In this document: piece by piece, positions 51,125 to 60,072 of the stretch
Numbering within the stretch: the first letter of the stretch is position 1
Layout of the letters: the number at the start of each line of letters is the position of its first letter
Source: an uncultured Alphaproteobacteria bacterium
Lineage (GTDB): Bacteria; Pseudomonadota; Alphaproteobacteria; Caulobacterales; Hyphomonadaceae
Direction: 5' to 3'
Assembly: GCA_903831255.1 (NCBI GenBank)
Contig: CAIKWZ010000043.1
Span: 157,116 to 221,115 of the forward strand
Length of the DNA stretch: 64,000 bases
Notes under the pieces: generated by a model
Told to the model about the DNA's origin: nothing
Database searches by the model: none
Seen by the model: only the letters and a program-made list of their open reading frames with translations
Program-made: the position numbers and the translations under genes

Positions 51125-51910
51125 TTAGCGGCCGGAGAATTTAGGGGGCCGCTTGTCGGAGAAGGCGGCGCGCCCCTCGAGATAATCTTCGCTGTCGAAG
51201 CATGCGTCGATCGCCGCGTCGGCGTCCGCTTCAAGGCTCGGATCGAGGATGGCCCGGCTGCACATCTTGGCGGCGCGGATGGTCATAGGGGCGTTCGCGG
51301 CGATCATTCCGACGTAGGAGGCCACTGTCGCTTCGAGATCGGCAGACGGGCACACGCGGCTGACAAAACGCGCCTGAAGCGCTTCTTCGGCCGTGAGCTG
51401 ACGAGCCGTGGTGAGCATCTCAATCGCCAGCGGCGCGCCGACGATCGCGGCGAGCCGCTTATAGTTGTCCAGTTCGTAGCCAAGGCCGAGGCGGGCGGCG
51501 GGCACCCCGAACCGCGCATCATGGGAACACAAGCGCATGTCGCAGGCGCTGGCGATCACCACGCCGCCTCCGATGCAATAGCCCCGGATCATGGCGATCA
51601 CCGGTTTGCGCGCTGTGGAGAGGGCGCGTGTCGCCGCCATGACTGCTTCTGTGAAGGGACGGTTGGAGCCGGCGTTGTAACGGGCCCGTCCGAACTCCCC
51701 GATGTCGGCCCCTGAGATAAAGGCCCGCATTCCTGCGCCCCGGACGACGATCGCCGCGGTCTGTTCGTCGTCATCAAGCTGTGCGACCGCCTCGGGCAGG
51801 GCGAGCCACATGTCGAGGCGAATAGCGTTCAGTCGTTCCGGCTGATTGAAGGTGAGCCACCCGCAGGGACCGCTGACTTCTGTGATGAGCCGACCTTCGG
51901 CGAACTCCAT
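51125..51910 (-). CDS. Enoyl-CoA hydratase/isomerase family protein
   Basis: I start at ATG 51910 (261 residues, MEFAEGRLITEVSGPCGWLT), the usual length. Crotonase features: FNQPERLNAIRLDMWLAL, the oxyanion-hole segment RAFISGADIGEF (about 60-72) and IRGYCIGGGVVIASACDMRL (about 105-124). The Glu pair of true hydratases is not clear at the expected positions (LGLGYELDNY), so a related activity is possible. First gene of the operon with two ligases, divergent from XdhC. Confidence 0.93.
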   Translation of the reverse strand: MEFAEGRLITEVSGPCGWLTFNQPERLNAIRLDMWLALPEAVAQLDDDEQTAAIVVRGAGMRAFISGADIGEFGRARYNAGSNRPFTEAVMAATRALSTARKPVIAMIRGYCIGGGVVIASACDMRLCSHDARFGVPAARLGLGYELDNYKRLAAIVGAPLAIEMLTTARQLTAEEALQARFVSRVCPSADLEATVASYVGMIAANAPMTIRAAKMCSRAILDPSLEADADAAIDACFDSEDYLEGRAAFSDKRPPKFSGR

Positions 51911-52096
51911 CCGCTGCTCCCGCCGCCTCAACGCGCGTTGACCCACGAAATGTAACTCGGTACCACCTTCTGATAGAAGCGCTAGGCCCGATACGGCGGG
52001 GAATGCAAAGGATTTTTGCGGGGCCCGGTCTCGCTGAGGCGTCCGATCCAGGGGATTGATCGCGAGGGGCGCAACGCCGGATCGGACCCGGCCCGG

Positions 52097-52160
52097 ATCG
52101 ACAGAGCCATATCGACAGAGCCATATCGACAGGGCCATATCGACAGGGCCATATCGACAG
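52097..52160. repeat. 14-bp tandem repeat array in the crotonase/XdhC divergent promoter
   Basis: The unit ATCGACAG[A/G]GCCAT is repeated four times in a row plus an 8-base partial copy (units at 52097, 52111, 52125, 52139; partial at 52153). The first two units carry GA and the next two GG at position 9-10, so the copies form two sister pairs. The array ends 30 bases before the XdhC ATG. Unit length is not a multiple of 3 and no spacers exist, so it is neither coding nor CRISPR. Confidence 0.95.
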
Positions 52161-52190
52161 GGGATGAGACGTGAACAGGGGAGCCGGCAC

Positions 52191-53207
52191 ATGAGCGACG
52201 CCCCCATTCCCCGGGAGAGCGCAAAGCCTCTTCCCGAGGGACGCGAGGCCCGTCCCTTTCCCCCTCCGGGTCTGTCGGATGAATACGAGGTTCTGTCGTT
52301 CGCTCGTAACGAACTTCTCTCAGGGCGGCCTGCCGCTCTGGTCACCCTCACGGGCCTCGACGGTCCGTTCTCGAGGCCTCTCGGCGCGCAGATCGCTGTC
52401 GCCGCCGACGGACGTTTCGCAGGATCGATCTCAGGAGGCTGTCTCGAGACGGCGCTCGTCGAGGAAGCCTGCGCAGCTCTCGCGCTGGGACGGGATCGGG
52501 AGCTTCGCTATGGTCGGGGCTCGCCGTTTCTGGATGTGCGCCTTCCCTGCGGCGGCGGGGTGGATCTCCATGTCGACGCCTGTCCCGATCCGGCGGTATT
52601 GACCGAGGCCCTCGATCATGCGGCCGCAAGGCGGTCCTTTTCCCTGATCTTCGGGATCGGCGCCGGGTCCTCAGCGATGCGGGTGGGGCGCTCTGACGAG
52701 ACGGCCGGGCCGGGCCGGTTCCGCCGGAGCTTCGCCCCGCGTCTCCGGCTGGTTCTCGCGGGACGAGGATGGGAAATCGTGGCCCTCGCCAAGCTTGCCC
52801 GTGTCGGCGGATGCGAGATTGTGGTCGCCAGTCAGGAGCGGGCGACGCTCGATTATTGCGCGCCTTATGCTGACACGCTGATCGCTCTGACCATACCGAC
52901 TCAGGCCCCGGCCCTGCCGCTCGATGCGGACACCGCGCTGGCCTGTCTGTTTCACGAGCATGAATGGGAGACGGCTCTGCTGCTCGACGCTCTGCGCAGC
53001 CCGGCCTTCTATGTCGGGGCGCTGGGGTCGCGACAGACTCATAGCCGCAGGCTCGAGACCCTGAGGGAGCTGGGAGCAGGACCCGATGACATTGAACGTC
53101 TCAAAGGGCCGATCGGCTTGTTCGCCTCGAGAGATCCGGCGGTTCTGGCGGTCTCCGCCCTGGCGGAGATACTCGCCGTGAGAACATCGAGGGAGGCTAA
53201 ATCTTGA
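52191..53207 (+). CDS. XdhC/CoxI family molybdenum-hydroxylase maturation protein
   Basis: I start at ATG 52191 (338 residues), with AGGGGAGCC upstream; an ATG at 52164 is an alternative. The N-terminal XdhC/CoxI domain (about 20-90) carries FAGSISGGCLETALVEEACA and LDVRLPCGGGVDLHVDACPD. The C-terminal Rossmann-like domain carries FYVGALGSRQTHSRRLETL and IGLFASRDPAVLAVSALAEI. XdhC proteins bind and sulfurate Mo cofactor for xanthine/CO dehydrogenase-type enzymes. No target enzyme gene is in the window. Confidence 0.92.
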   Translation: MSDAPIPRESAKPLPEGREARPFPPPGLSDEYEVLSFARNELLSGRPAALVTLTGLDGPFSRPLGAQIAVAADGRFAGSISGGCLETALVEEACAALALGRDRELRYGRGSPFLDVRLPCGGGVDLHVDACPDPAVLTEALDHAAARRSFSLIFGIGAGSSAMRVGRSDETAGPGRFRRSFAPRLRLVLAGRGWEIVALAKLARVGGCEIVVASQERATLDYCAPYADTLIALTIPTQAPALPLDADTALACLFHEHEWETALLLDALRSPAFYVGALGSRQTHSRRLETLRELGAGPDDIERLKGPIGLFASRDPAVLAVSALAEILAVRTSREAKS

Positions 53208-53830
53208 GCGTCCCGATGAACAGATCGGCGGTCATCCTCCTCGCCTCCGGACGCTCGAGGCGGTTCGGGTGGCGTGACAAGCTGCTTCAGGACCTCGACG
53301 GACAACCGCTGATCGCGCACCCGGCCGCGGTCCTTGCGGGTCAGGACTGGCTGGCGCGCGTGGCTGTCTGTCCCGTCGATATTCCGCGGATCGGGGAAAT
53401 CCTGCAGGATCGGTTCGTCATTGCTCTGAATTCCCAGCCTTCGAGGGGGCTTGGCCATTCGATTTCGGTCGGTGTGCGCATTGCAAGGCAGTTTCGTCCT
53501 GAAGCCATCGTCCTTTGCATGGCGGACACGCCTTTTCTTGAGCCAAGCGTGTTTGAACGGGTTCTTGAGCGTCTGGGCGGACCGGAGCGGATCAGCATCG
53601 TTCATTCCGGCTCCCGGGAGCTGGTCCGTCCGCCGACCGCCTTTGACGCGGCCTGTTTTGAGGCGCTCGAGGCTCTGGACGGGGACGAGGGGGCGCGCGA
53701 CGTGATGCGGGATCCCATTCGTCGCGTGGCGTCAACCGAGGCCCCCGAGGCTCTCCTGGCGGACATCGACACCCGAGCCGATCTTGATCAGGCGCGTCAG
53801 CAGATGGAGATCAGGTCGCGATACCGGTGA
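53204..53830 (+). CDS. MobA-like NTP transferase (MocA-type molybdenum cofactor cytidylyltransferase)
   Basis: The 208-residue protein uses TTG at 53204, overlapping the XdhC stop, because GGGAGG is well spaced for it and too far from the ATG at 53216. Motifs: VILLASGRSRRFGWRDKLLQ (nucleotide-binding loop with Gly-x-x-x-Arg-Phe-Gly), LCMADTPFLEPSVF and RPPTAFDAACFEALEALDGD with DEGARDVM. It would cytidylate Mo cofactor for the enzyme served by XdhC. The pair is a canonical maturation unit. Confidence 0.92.
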   Translation: MSVPMNRSAVILLASGRSRRFGWRDKLLQDLDGQPLIAHPAAVLAGQDWLARVAVCPVDIPRIGEILQDRFVIALNSQPSRGLGHSISVGVRIARQFRPEAIVLCMADTPFLEPSVFERVLERLGGPERISIVHSGSRELVRPPTAFDAACFEALEALDGDEGARDVMRDPIRRVASTEAPEALLADIDTRADLDQARQQMEIRSRYR

Positions 53831-53965
53831 CCGGAAGGCTCAGGACGTCTGGGCTTGGGAGGGTCCGGGCCGTCGCAGGACGGGCGGTTCCGGCTCTGGC
53901 AGAGAGAAAAAGACCGGATGAAATCTCCGAACGGGTGCTGATGGAGGGAGACGGCTTGGACTCCC

Positions 53966-54028
53966 TTATCGACACGCCGCAAGAGCGAGCGGGATTGTGA
54001 TGATGATGACGGCCTGAAAGAGTCGCAT
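53966..54028 (-). CDS. Putative 20-residue lipoprotein-signal peptide ORF
   Basis: The ORF MRLFQAVIIITIPLALAACR has a basic start, a hydrophobic core and a perfect LAAC lipobox, then a stop one codon after the Cys. GGGG lies a few bases upstream of the ATG. A frameshift would continue into VDKGVQAVSLHQHP, so this may be a broken entericidin-like lipoprotein rather than a functional gene. Evidence is thin. Confidence 0.3.
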   Translation of the reverse strand: MRLFQAVIIITIPLALAACR

Positions 54029-54079
54029 GAGCCCCAAATCGAACGTCAACTGAAAAGATGCCGGTTTGAGCCTTGATGA

Positions 54080-55372
54080 TCAGGTCCACTCGCGCGTCAG
54101 ACCGGCCAGGTCCTCAGCACGCAGTCGGTAGCGAATGGCGTTGCCTTCGTGCAGCCCTCGAACCTGTTCGCCGACATAGGAGACTACAGCGGCCCGGTCC
54201 GCTTCCGGGATACCGGCTTCGGCAGCCATCGCTGCGACCTTGCTGGCATCAAACGCCTTGAGGTCGAGAACGCACCGGCGCACGGATTCCCGCACAAAGT
54301 CACGGTAGGCGAGCGCGGCCTTTTCCGGGGTTTCGACTTCGGCGCGCAGTATGCGATATTTCTCCGCTGAGGCAGTGTAGCTGTCGATATAGACTTCACG
54401 CAGCAAGGTGACATTGTTCAGCTCATAGATGCCCACCAGACCGTTGATATAGTCGGCATCGCTCATCGCGAGAAACGACATCGGCGCAAGATCGGCTTGG
54501 AGCAGCGGGATGTTGGAAGCGATCCGCGACGTGCGCTTATTGATATCTGCGAAGACTTGCAGATAGGGGATGTGAACAAGCAAAAAGAAGGATTGTTCGA
54601 ACGGGTCTTCGATCTGCTTTGCTTTTTGCAGGAGGATGTCGAACTCTTCGGCGAGGGCGACCGCATCATCAAGCGGTCTGTAGCTTGAATGTGAAATGCC
54701 CACCGGCATGACGCGCAGTCGGCCCGCCATGCCGGGATCGGTCAGCAGGCCGTCCGACAGCAGCGCATGAGTATTGAACAGATCGGGGCGCGTGAGCGTC
54801 AAGCGCGCAAGATTGTCCACGACATACTGAATCGCCTCCTTGTGATTGAGGATCATCAGCGCTTCTTTGCGGTCTTTGCCTGCGGCTTCTTCACCGAAGC
54901 GGATCAGTCGCTCGGTTTGCAGGATGTCATAGGTGTTCCCCTCCATCCGCGATGACGCCCATGACAAGTCAACGAGAAGCTGTTCCAGAATCCGGCGCGC
55001 ATAAGTCCCGGCAGGAAGGACGCCGCCTGCCGGTCGTCCGGCGGCGTGCAGGCGGATGCGGTCGGCCTCGGCCAGATAGAATGATTTGCCGGGAACGTAG
55101 GCGTCGAGAAACTCTTTGCGGTAGGTGACGGGCGGGCGTCGATTATAGGGCGTCTTGAGAAACGCGCGGATAATCGCCGATCCGGCGATGGTGTAAATCG
55201 TTGCCCGTCCGCGGCCTGAGACTTCCAGCCGCCCGGCATCGACCAAACGTTTCAGGGCACGCCAAAGCGTCGTATCGCTCGAGCCCGGCGCGGCGGCGCG
55301 GCGGATTGCCTCCCGGCGAGCGCCGGGGTGTTCGGCTATATAGTCCAGAACGGCTTGTTCTGACAGCGCCAT
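54080..55372 (-). CDS. Fic family protein with N-terminal winged helix and altered active site
   Basis: The 430-residue protein has a winged helix-like N-terminus (about 1-60), an N-terminal inhibitory motif SSRMEGN at about 140-146 (the S/T-x-x-x-E-G/N signature of auto-inhibited Fic proteins) and the Fic core LLVHIPYLQVFADINKRTSR at about 264-283. Aligned to the canonical HPFx[D/E]GN[G/K]R motif, QVFADINKR places Gln272 where the catalytic His should be and Ile at the Gly. Active AMPylators need that His, so this subgroup may bind without transferring, or use another chemistry. It sits in a probable mobile element remnant. Confidence 0.88.
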   Translation of the reverse strand: MALSEQAVLDYIAEHPGARREAIRRAAAPGSSDTTLWRALKRLVDAGRLEVSGRGRATIYTIAGSAIIRAFLKTPYNRRPPVTYRKEFLDAYVPGKSFYLAEADRIRLHAAGRPAGGVLPAGTYARRILEQLLVDLSWASSRMEGNTYDILQTERLIRFGEEAAGKDRKEALMILNHKEAIQYVVDNLARLTLTRPDLFNTHALLSDGLLTDPGMAGRLRVMPVGISHSSYRPLDDAVALAEEFDILLQKAKQIEDPFEQSFFLLVHIPYLQVFADINKRTSRIASNIPLLQADLAPMSFLAMSDADYINGLVGIYELNNVTLLREVYIDSYTASAEKYRILRAEVETPEKAALAYRDFVRESVRRCVLDLKAFDASKVAAMAAEAGIPEADRAAVVSYVGEQVRGLHEGNAIRYRLRAEDLAGLTREWT

Positions 55373-55518
55373 GAAACGATAAACTCAACGCTCGAAACGA
55401 TTATCTTGTTATAATATATAATGTTTTTGCGGAAGCCAAGATTTCGTTTCATATTAAATGAAACGATTTGCGCAACGATGACGCTTGCAACGAAATTCGT
55501 CCTGGGCGAAACGATTAA
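55373..55518 (-). promoter_or_regulatory. GAAACGAT repeat array and dyad upstream of the Fic gene
   Basis: The word GAAACGAT occurs at 55373, 55394, 55459 and 55508 on the plus strand, in TCGAAACGATTA-like contexts, and its inverse ATCGTTTC/TCGTTTCAT at 55444. The latter with 55458-55466 forms a perfect dyad, TCGTTTCAT-ATTAA-ATGAAACGA (55444-55466). A minus-strand promoter lies between (TATATTATAAC region, about 55412-55424). The array suggests autoregulation by the winged helix of the Fic protein. Confidence 0.7.
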
Positions 55519-55648
55519 CCCATGGATTGCGCTTCATTTTATCGAAGACGTATCCATGCGTTGCATGCCGTCTGAAACCTGAAGAGCGTCAGAGATTTGG
55601 GATTGGTGGCGTCGAACAAGGGGTGCTCCCTGGAGCGCCCCTTGGCAG

Positions 55649-55936
55649 TCAGGGCTTCGGCGCATCTTCAAATGGCGCGCGCAGGACGATGCGGCCATCG
55701 ATCGGGCCGGTTTCAAGCGGGAGCGTGTAGCCCTTGCCATCCTTGCACGCCCCGACTGCGCCAACGCGGTTCCAGAAGAATGTCTCGCCTTCCGTGGCGA
55801 CGCGCCAGGCGAGGCAGTCCGCCGCTTTGAAGGCTTCGGGACTGGTCGTGTTTGCGCGTGCCGTGTTCTCATCTCCTTGGATGGGGTGGCTTGCTGACGC
55901 CCCCAATGGGCCGGAGGCGAGAGGCGCTGGCGTCAT
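55649..55936 (-). CDS. Hypothetical protein (about 95 residues)
   Basis: The frame from ATG 55936 to the stop at 55649 encodes a protein with ATEGETFFWNRVGAVGACKD and LPLETGPIDGRIVLRAPFED, and it uses codons like the neighbours. Two cysteines (about 46 and 67) might pair. The start is uncertain; GTG codons at 55945 and 55951 are alternatives and would add a hydrophobic N-terminus. No family recognised. It lies in the Fic/recombinase remnant. Confidence 0.45.
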   Translation of the reverse strand: MTPAPLASGPLGASASHPIQGDENTARANTTSPEAFKAADCLAWRVATEGETFFWNRVGAVGACKDGKGYTLPLETGPIDGRIVLRAPFEDAPKP

Positions 55937-56258
55937 GGCCAACACGGTCACGCCGTAGCGTCGCGAAGGCGGAGTGGTGCGGGCAGGACATTGAAGACGT
56001 TGCCCGCGTCCGGCCATGGGTCTTGGCGTCCTCATGCAAGTCCGCCGCACCAAAGGGCTAAGCGGCAAGCCCTTCTGAAAACCCGGGCCTGGCCCAGCGG
56101 CCAGCCGCGAACTTTCATGAACGCCAGATGATATGGACTTCGTCGAAAGCCGTCTCAATGGCCAGCACGTCATTGATATCAGGGTCGCGGGCCATGCGTT
56201 CCCAGTCGATACGATGCTGAAGGTTTGAGGAAGCCTCGGTTGTCTCCCCGGTGATGTC

Positions 56259-56572
56259 TTGGGTGAAGTCAGCGACGGAGCGGACGACGCACGCATCGAT
56301 AAGCTGGAGCGCGGGAAGATCGCGCTTGCCGGGAGGGCGGCGAAAGCGCTGCCGCTGAAGGGACGGCTGGAGGAGTGTATTGAACTCGCCCTCAGATTCC
56401 CGGCAAACCCCTGGCGTCTCTACGAAAAAGGCGACTCCGTTATGCGCCGGACCGTGCTTCGGCTGGCCTTTACAGAACCGCTCCGGTACGACCAAGTCGG
56501 TGCGTATGGAGCTCTGGAGTTTTCGCTGCCTTTCAAAGGGTTGGCAGGGATTTCCGGTCAAAAAAAGCGAGA

Positions 56573-56594
<22 letters not shown>
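56259..56594 (+). pseudogene. C-terminal remnant of a large serine recombinase
   Basis: The frame reads DDARIDKLERGKIALAGRAA, then GRLEECIELALRFPANPWRL, then GDSVMRRTVLRLAFTEPLRY and FSLPFKGLAGIS. This is the distinctive C-terminus of alphaproteobacterial large serine recombinases (the helical NPW...W-x-x-G and RRTVLRLAF-x-EPL region). The catalytic N-terminal resolvase domain is missing: upstream there is only unrelated sequence with a different reading direction. The last seven codons are made of tRNA-Thr 3' sequence, as if the element's end were fused to its target. Confidence 0.8.
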
Positions 56595-56647
<53 letters not shown>

Positions 56648-56722
56648 GGTCTAGGTACGTGAACGCGTTCGCATAAACGAAACCCCTTCCCGTGGGAAGG
56701 GGCGATCAACGGAGAGATCGAC

Positions 56723-56881
56723 ATGAAACCCCCGGAAAAAGATGCGGAAGCAAAATCCCGGAAGGTGAAGGAGGATCGCGAGAAGCGCCTCGCCCGGGCG
56801 CTCAGGGCCAATCTGAGGCGACGAAAGGCGACGGTCCGAACCCCTCCCGCCCCTGAAAACCCCGACGCCGCCGAGCATTAA
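56723..56881 (+). CDS. Small basic protein of 52 residues upstream of murA
   Basis: ATG 56723 follows GGAGAGATCGAC, an ideal ribosome site. The protein (MKPPEKDAEAKSRKVKEDRE, then EKRLARALRANLRRRKATV) is highly charged and helix-prone with a Pro-rich acidic C-terminus. Small ORFs of this kind precede murA in other alphaproteobacteria. Function unknown. It is below most length cut-offs and easily missed. Confidence 0.75.
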   Translation: MKPPEKDAEAKSRKVKEDREKRLARALRANLRRRKATVRTPPAPENPDAAEH

Positions 56882-56929
56882 CCTTCGCCTTGGCTTGCGG
56901 TCGAAGCCGTCGCTGATCTAGGGTTTTTG

Positions 56930-58201
56930 ATGGACAGATTATCGATTCACGGCGGCGGGCCTCTGAATGGGGTCATTCCCATCTCCGGGGCGAAGAACTC
57001 GGCCCTGAAGCTCATGGCTGCGGCGCTCCTCTGCGACCAGCCCCTTCAGCTGAGCTCCATGCCCAATCTGGCCGATACCCGTTTCATGGCCCGCCTGCTT
57101 GAGCAGCTGGGCGTGCGCGTGGACTGGCCGGCCGGGTCTTCGGTCTGCCGCCTCGATGCCGAGACGATTTCCTCCACCATCGCTCCTTATGATCTTGTCC
57201 GGAAGATGCGGGCGACGTTCAACGTGCTGGGCCCGCTCCTGGCGCGGATCGGGCATGCGACCGTGTCTCTTCCCGGCGGCTGCGCCATCGGCGCACGACC
57301 TGTAGATCTTCACCTGAAGGCCTTCGAGGCCATGGGAGCGGATATCGTCATCGAGCAGGGATATGTGAAAGCGGCCGCCCTCCGGGGGCTCAAGGGCGCG
57401 CATATCCTCTTTCCGTTTGTATCGGTGGGGGCGACTGAGCACGCCATGCTCGCCGCCGTCCTCGCGGACGGCGAGACTGTTCTCGAGAACGCCGCCTGCG
57501 AGCCGGAGATCGCTGATCTCGCCTTCTGTCTGAATTCCGTCGGCGCGCGCATCACGGGCGCCGGGACCCCGATCATCCGGATTCAGGGCGTCTCACGCCT
57601 CGGCGGCGGGCGTTATGACGTGATCCCGGACCGCATCGAGGCCGGCACTTATGCGATCGCCGCCGCCGCCGCTGGCGGAGAGGTGCTCCTTGAAGGAGCA
57701 AGGGGTGAAGATCTGGTCTCACTGATTGATCACCTTCGTCTTGCAGGGGTCAGGGTGGTCGCCGAAGAGAGGGGACTGCGGGTGTCGCGGGCCGATGGGC
57801 CCATCCACGCTGTCGACGTCGACACCGCTCCGCATCCCGGCTTCCCGACAGATCTTCAGGCGCAGTTCATGGCTCTGATGACCATTGCGGATGGAACAAG
57901 TCTCATCCGTGAGAACATCTTCGAGAACCGCTTCATGCACGCGCCGGAACTCAATCGTCTTGGCGCCGATATTACGGTCAGGGGCCGGGAGGCGACGGTT
58001 CGGGGTGTGCGTCAGCTGAAGGGCGCGCAGGTGATGGCCACCGATCTCAGGGCCTCGGTGAGCCTTGTGATCGCCGCTCTTGCGGCGGAAGGTGAGACGA
58101 TGGTCAACCGCGTCTACCATCTCGATCGCGGGTTTGAGCGGCTTGAGGAAAAACTCGGTCGATGCGGCGCCCGGATCACACGTCTGAGCGGATCGATCTG
58201 A
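56930..58201 (+). CDS. murA: UDP-N-acetylglucosamine 1-carboxyvinyltransferase
   Basis: I start at ATG 56930 (423 residues); TTG 56927 is an alternative. MurA catalyses the first committed step of peptidoglycan synthesis, transferring enolpyruvate from PEP to UDP-GlcNAc. Signatures: [15 protein letters not shown], the catalytic loop [16 protein letters not shown] (Cys about 118, the fosfomycin target), [20 protein letters not shown] and [20 protein letters not shown]. The Cys is intact, so fosfomycin sensitivity is expected. Standard length. Confidence 0.98.
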   Translation: MDRLSIHGGGPLNGVIPISGAKNSALKLMAAALLCDQPLQLSSMPNLADTRFMARLLEQLGVRVDWPAGSSVCRLDAETISSTIAPYDLVRKMRATFNVLGPLLARIGHATVSLPGGCAIGARPVDLHLKAFEAMGADIVIEQGYVKAAALRGLKGAHILFPFVSVGATEHAMLAAVLADGETVLENAACEPEIADLAFCLNSVGARITGAGTPIIRIQGVSRLGGGRYDVIPDRIEAGTYAIAAAAAGGEVLLEGARGEDLVSLIDHLRLAGVRVVAEERGLRVSRADGPIHAVDVDTAPHPGFPTDLQAQFMALMTIADGTSLIRENIFENRFMHAPELNRLGADITVRGREATVRGVRQLKGAQVMATDLRASVSLVIAALAAEGETMVNRVYHLDRGFERLEEKLGRCGARITRLSGSI

Positions 58202-58339
58202 CCTTCAGCGACAGACCGTGATGCGGTGCACAATGGCGCTGGAGAACGGGCGGGAATTGGTCTAGGTCACACCCGGTCAGGGAGACCTGACGAATGGGGT
58301 GCGCGATTGCGGGAACCTGCGGCGCGAAGGCGGCGGTGA

Positions 58340-58783
58340 ATGGCGGAAACGGGCGGTCTCAGGCTCCTGGCGGATGACGCCGAAGGTCTCAGCCTCATGG
58401 CGGCCGCCGTGCAGGACGCGCTCGTGCGTCCACAGGACATGGCGTTTAATCGTCGCGCCCGCAGCTTCGGACTTGAGGTCAGTCGTTTTCAGTGGGAGCG
58501 GGCCGGCCGGCGCCCTCCTTACTTCCGCTCACGGGCGATTCTGGCATTGTCCGGCGTGCTGAATGTCCGCTCGCAGGCGCTGCCCAGAGGCGTCGACGAT
58601 GTTCTCTCCCTTCTCGATGTCCGTTTTCATCCGGGGGCGGAGGCGCCTGCCGGAGAGGTCGAACTCGCCTTCGCCGGCGGCGGTCGCCTGATGGTTCAGG
58701 TGGAGTGTCTGGAGGCGACGCTTCACGACACCGGGCCCGTCTGGCCGACCCGAAAGAAGCCTGATCATGGAACGCGCCCATGA
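58340..58783 (+). CDS. DUF2948 family protein
   Basis: The 147-residue protein contains GLSLMAAAVQDALVRPQDMA and RRARSFGLEVSRFQWERAGR, the signatures of DUF2948, a family limited to alphaproteobacteria and found next to hisD. Its TGA overlaps the hisD ATG (ATGA). No catalytic motif is visible. Its role is unknown; the location suggests involvement in cell wall or amino-acid physiology. Confidence 0.9.
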   Translation: MAETGGLRLLADDAEGLSLMAAAVQDALVRPQDMAFNRRARSFGLEVSRFQWERAGRRPPYFRSRAILALSGVLNVRSQALPRGVDDVLSLLDVRFHPGAEAPAGEVELAFAGGGRLMVQVECLEATLHDTGPVWPTRKKPDHGTRP

Positions 58784-60072
58784 GCGTGCGATGGTTCTCA
58801 GGGACGGATAGGGACTTTAGCGCGGACTTCGCCGCCTTCCTCGATCGTCGGCGCGCCGGGGCGTCGGACGAGATCATCCTGGCTGCAACCCAGATCGTTC
58901 GTCGGGTGAGGCGGGAGGGGGGCTCCGCTCTGGTCGAGCTGACAGAGCAGTTTGACGGGCTCACCCTTGATCCCTCGACCCTGACCTCGGAAACTGTGGA
59001 TGTGTCCGGGGCCGCAGATCTTTGTCCTGAGCCGGTGCGCCGCGCCCTTGAATTCGCCGCTTCGCGCATCGAGGCGTATCACCGTCAGCAGCTTCCCGCC
59101 TCTCACGCCTTCACCGATCAGACCGGCGCCGAGCTGGGCTGGAGATGGAGCGCGATCGACGCAGTGGGGCTCTATGTGCCGGGCGGTCGGGCGAGCTATC
59201 CCTCGTCCCTCCTGATGAACGCCATTCCGGCGCGAACCGCCGGGGTCTCGCGTCTCGCGCTGGTGTCTCCCGCGCCAGGCGGCCGGATTAATCCGGCCGT
59301 AGCCTATGCGGCGAAGATCGCAGGGGTGAACGAGTATTATCCCATCGGGGGCGCTCAGGCCGTCGCCGCTCTCGCCTATGGCGCAGGGCCCATTCGCCCC
59401 GTCGACAAGATTGTCGGCCCTGGAAACGCATGGGTCGCCGCCGCCAAGCGCATTGTCTTCGGAGATGTCGGCATCGACACGATCGCCGGTCCTTCCGAAA
59501 TCACCGTGGTGGCGGACGAGGCCAATCCTCCCGACTGGATTGCAGCCGATCTGCTCTCGCAGTGTGAACACGATCCTCTCGCTCAGGCCATTCTGATCAC
59601 GGACTCGGCTGAGTTCGCTGAAAGGGTGCTGAGGGCTGCGGATGAGATGCTCGCCTCGCTCTCGGACGCGGCCCGCACATCCTGGAATGATTATGGGGCG
59701 GTGGTGATTGTCCCGCTCAGCCAGGCCGCCGACATCGTCAACCGCATCGCTCCCGAGCATGTCGAGATCGCCGTCGAGGACCCCGATCTGATCGGCGATG
59801 AGATCCGCCATGCCGGAGCGCTTTTCCTCGGTCGTTTCGCCCCGGAGGCTCTCGGGGACTATGTCACCGGATCCAACCATGTGCTGCCGACGTCCGGAGC
59901 GGCGCGTTTCGCCTCCGGTCTGTCGGTGCTGGACTTCATGAAGCGAACATCGGTTCAGCGCATCTCTGAGCGCGCCTTCCGGGCGCTTGGGCCCGCCGCC
60001 GAGACGCTCGCCGGGTGCGAGGGTCTTCCCGCCCATGCCCGGTCCGTGTCGGTGAGGTCGACATCGACATGA
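58780..60072 (+). CDS. hisD: Histidinol dehydrogenase
   Basis: The 430-residue enzyme catalyses the last two steps of histidine synthesis (histidinol to histidine, NAD+). Signatures: [55 protein letters not shown] and [14 protein letters not shown] (catalytic Glu-His pair) and [20 protein letters not shown]. Length and metal-binding residues are standard. It overlaps DUF2948 and UPF0262 by ATGA steps. Confidence 0.98.
   Translation: MSVRWFSGTDRDFSADFAAFLDRRRAGASDEIILAATQIVRRVRREGGSALVELTEQFDGLTLDPSTLTSETVDVSGAADLCPEPVRRALEFAASRIEAYHRQQLPASHAFTDQTGAELGWRWSAIDAVGLYVPGGRASYPSSLLMNAIPARTAGVSRLALVSPAPGGRINPAVAYAAKIAGVNEYYPIGGAQAVAALAYGAGPIRPVDKIVGPGNAWVAAAKRIVFGDVGIDTIAGPSEITVVADEANPPDWIAADLLSQCEHDPLAQAILITDSAEFAERVLRAADEMLASLSDAARTSWNDYGAVVIVPLSQAADIVNRIAPEHVEIAVEDPDLIGDEIRHAGALFLGRFAPEALGDYVTGSNHVLPTSGAARFASGLSVLDFMKRTSVQRISERAFRALGPAAETLAGCEGLPAHARSVSVRSTST

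Noticed and set aside
52097..52160. Possible CRISPR array
   Set aside because: The 14-bp units are directly adjacent with no spacers and no cas genes are nearby.
55978..56258. Long minus-strand frame 55649-56296 and 56115-56633 as full genes
   Set aside because: They cross the tRNA or the recombinase remnant and only short parts look like protein; treated as a 95-residue gene and a junction fragment.
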